Shown: one piece after another, positions 6,292 through 7,343 of the stretch
How positions within the stretch are numbered: position 1 is the first letter of the stretch
How the letters are laid out: each line of letters starts with the position of its first letter
Source: Planctomycetota bacterium
GTDB taxonomy: Bacteria > Planctomycetota > Planctomycetia > Pirellulales > Thermoguttaceae
Reading direction: 5' to 3'
NCBI GenBank assembly: GCA_025356915.1
Contig: JANXQG010000491.1
Coordinates: 1 to 7,343 of the forward strand
DNA length: 7,343 nt
The notes under the pieces: model-generated
Seen by the model: only the letters and a program-made list of their open reading frames with translations
Databases searched by the model: none
What the model was told of the DNA's origin: nothing
Position numbers and translations under genes: made by a program

Positions 6292-7065
6292 ATGGCCGAA
6301 AAATTGCCGGAAAAAAGCCGAATACTGCTCAGCGTGGTGGCACTTGATACTCCATCGTTGCCGCGGCAGCAGGAAATGCTTGAAACTTTGGCTTCCTTGT
6401 CAGGCGCGGCCGTCAACCCGAAGGCGGTCGAGGCCAAGGAAAGCAGCTTGGTGTTCCTTTTTGGCGGAAACAGAGCCGCAGTGGCTCTCGTGCCTAGCCC
6501 GATTCCGTGGTCGAATCTGGAAGGTCCCTGTGAAATTGCCTGGTGGTGGCCTGAGGCCGGCGCAAAAATGCAGGGACACAACAGCCATATTGCAATGGCG
6601 CTGGTGGGCGAAAATGACGATGCGGTTCGGCGATCAATTGCGTTGACCCATCTCACGGCGGCCGTCGCGGCCCACGTCGATGCCGCGGGAATCTATTGGG
6701 GCGGCGCGCTCGTTCACGATCCGCAGGTCTTTCTGGAAGAAGCCCGCAGTGCCTCGTCGGAGAATGTGCCCCTGCACCTTTGGATCGATTTCCGTATCGA
6801 ACAGAACGATGATGGCACGCTGCGCCTGTTCACGACCGGAATGAAGGCATTGGACAAAATGGAGATCGAGATTCCTTGCAGCCGACACGAACCCAAGAAA
6901 CTCTTCGACTTTGCTTACTCGATTGCCAGTTACCTGCTTTCTCGCGGAGCAGAAATACGCGACGGCCATACCATCGGCTGCTGCGAGGACGAAAAAGTTC
7001 TGGCCACGCACGCCCCTTCAATGTTGGATAGCCAGATGACCGTGCTCCGGCTGGATTTTCCGTAG
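6292..7065 (+). CDS. DUF4261-family protein of unknown function
   Basis: The product is a soluble-looking protein of 257 residues with no signal peptide or membrane segment. It resembles DUF4261 proteins through several features, recognised from memory: IPWSNLEGPCEIAWWWPEA (71-89), a following histidine pair in GHNSHIAMAL (95-104), an alanine-rich helix with H120 and H128 leading to AAGIYWGGALVHDP (131-144), and the C-terminal TGMKALDKMEIEIP (182-195) and LLSRGAEIRDGHTIGC (215-230). Their biochemical role is not known to me. Residues 1-65 form a hydrophobic/charged alternating segment (ILLSVVALDTPSLP, LVFLFGGNRAAVALVPSP) typical of the N-terminus of this fold. Start ATG 6292 is chosen for its GAGG site. 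The gene stands alone, divergent from nifU and flanked by palindromic repeats on both sides. Its TAG stop falls inside GTAGGGTGCG, a motif that often begins bacterial intergenic repeats, so the extreme C-terminus may have been set by repeat insertion. Confidence 0.75.
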   Translation: MAEKLPEKSRILLSVVALDTPSLPRQQEMLETLASLSGAAVNPKAVEAKESSLVFLFGGNRAAVALVPSPIPWSNLEGPCEIAWWWPEAGAKMQGHNSHIAMALVGENDDAVRRSIALTHLTAAVAAHVDAAGIYWGGALVHDPQVFLEEARSASSENVPLHLWIDFRIEQNDDGTLRLFTTGMKALDKMEIEIPCSRHEPKKLFDFAYSIASYLLSRGAEIRDGHTIGCCEDEKVLATHAPSMLDSQMTVLRLDFP

Positions 7066-7133
7066 GGTGCGCGGAGCGAACCTCCTCGGGAAAATGGTGG
7101 GTTACACACGGAATCGGCTCTTCCGGTTCTGGT
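7066..7133. other. Short spacer with a weak hairpin after the DUF4261 gene
   Basis: The sequence from GTAGGGTGCG (7062-7071) to GGTGGGTTACACACGG (7096-7111) resembles a common class of bacterial intergenic repeats, but I find no clean inverted arms to define it. A small hairpin CGGAA-TCGGCTC-TTCCG (7109-7125) follows; without a T-run it is a poor terminator candidate. Confidence 0.25.
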
Positions 7134-7245
7134 GTAGTGTCTCCGAATTGCCGTATCTGTTGGAGTCCCGGCTTTAGCCGGTAAATGCCGCCTAAAGGCG
7201 GGACTCCAGCGATTGCCATAAATATCAATCTGTGTGAGACACTAC
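7134..7245. repeat. 112-bp palindromic repeat with terminal inverted repeats, copy 1
   Basis: Perfect 10-bp terminal inverted repeats GTAGTGTCTC (7134-7143) and GAGACACTAC (7236-7245) bound the unit. Inside, TGGAGTCCCG (7161-7170) pairs perfectly with CGGGACTCCA (7199-7208). Between them sit two small hairpins, CCGGCT-TT-AGCCGG (7168-7181) and CCGCCT-AA-AGGCGG (7188-7201). It encodes no protein. The similar flanks CTGGT (7129-7133) and CTAGT (7246-7250) may be target or junction sequence. This GGAGTCCCG / CGGGACTCC class is one I associate with planctomycete intergenic DNA. Confidence 0.8.
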
Positions 7246-7250
7246 CTAGT

Positions 7251-7343
7251 GTAGTGCCTCCGAATTGCCGTATCTGTTGGAGTCCCGGCTTTAGCCGGTA
7301 AATGCCGCCTAAAGGCGGGACTCCAGCGATTGCCATAAATATC
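7251..7343. repeat. Palindromic repeat, tandem copy 2, cut off by window end
   Basis: Bases 7249-7343 repeat 7132-7226 with a single change over 95 bases (T7140 becomes C7257, inside the left terminal repeat). The period is 117 bp: the 112-bp element plus the 5-bp spacer CTAGT. The right terminal repeat lies beyond the window, so the array may contain more units. Confidence 0.85.

Noticed and set aside
6099..6656. Minus-strand 185-residue ORF across the intergenic palindrome and the DUF4261 start
   Set aside because: It is antisense to a recognised gene and to a repeat, and shows no family-like sequence.
6830..7336. Minus-strand 168-residue ORF with a repeated AGVPPLGGIYRLKPGLQ peptide
   Set aside because: The repeated peptide is a translation of the palindromic DNA repeats, and the rest is antisense to the DUF4261 gene. 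The 117-bp period is a multiple of three, which keeps the frame open by chance.
7129..7343. CRISPR array
   Set aside because: The unit is a long palindromic element with terminal inverted repeats and a 5-bp spacer. There are no unique 30-40 base spacers and no cas genes.

Overview
This window looks like chromosomal DNA of a planctomycete, most likely of the Pirellulales type. Four things point there, all from family memory and not from a search: the sequence of the sigma-factor tail, an alpha-2-macroglobulin-like membrane protein of a kind I associate with that group, a DksA/TraR protein with the HMADLGSDNFEQE stretch, and repeats of the GGAGTCCCG / CGGGACTCC class. The coding DNA is moderately GC-rich. 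One AT-rich stretch stands out around 5940-6120.

Layout. 1-330 (+) is the 3' end of a FliA/WhiG-type (sigma-28 class) sigma factor gene. It is followed at once by 346-2829 (+), a long membrane-anchored macroglobulin-like protein that stops before any thioester half. A ~120 bp palindromic element (2848-2968), flanked by possible 8-bp direct repeats, follows its stop codon. Next comes a small DksA/TraR zinc-finger gene (3057-3476, +). A ~200 bp convergent gap with no recognised gene separates it from the minus-strand pair nifU (5905-4925) and nifS (4914-3685). That pair forms a compact iron-sulfur cluster assembly operon: NifS takes sulfur from cysteine, and the three-domain NifU scaffold builds and passes on clusters. 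No nitrogenase genes are present, so a general Fe-S assembly role is more likely than nitrogen fixation. A 386 bp divergent intergenic region (5906-6291) carries two inverted repeats near nifU and a ~100 bp palindromic element near the next gene. 6292-7065 (+) encodes a DUF4261-family protein of unknown function. The window ends in a tandem array (117-bp period) of a small, highly palindromic repeat, cut off by the window edge.

I do not see a clear new multi-gene system. The most interesting material is non-coding: three different classes of palindromic mobile-type repeats sit in the gaps between genes, one with internal base-pair covariation, and paired operator-like dyads lie in front of nifU. 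The shortened macroglobulin-like gene is the most unusual protein.
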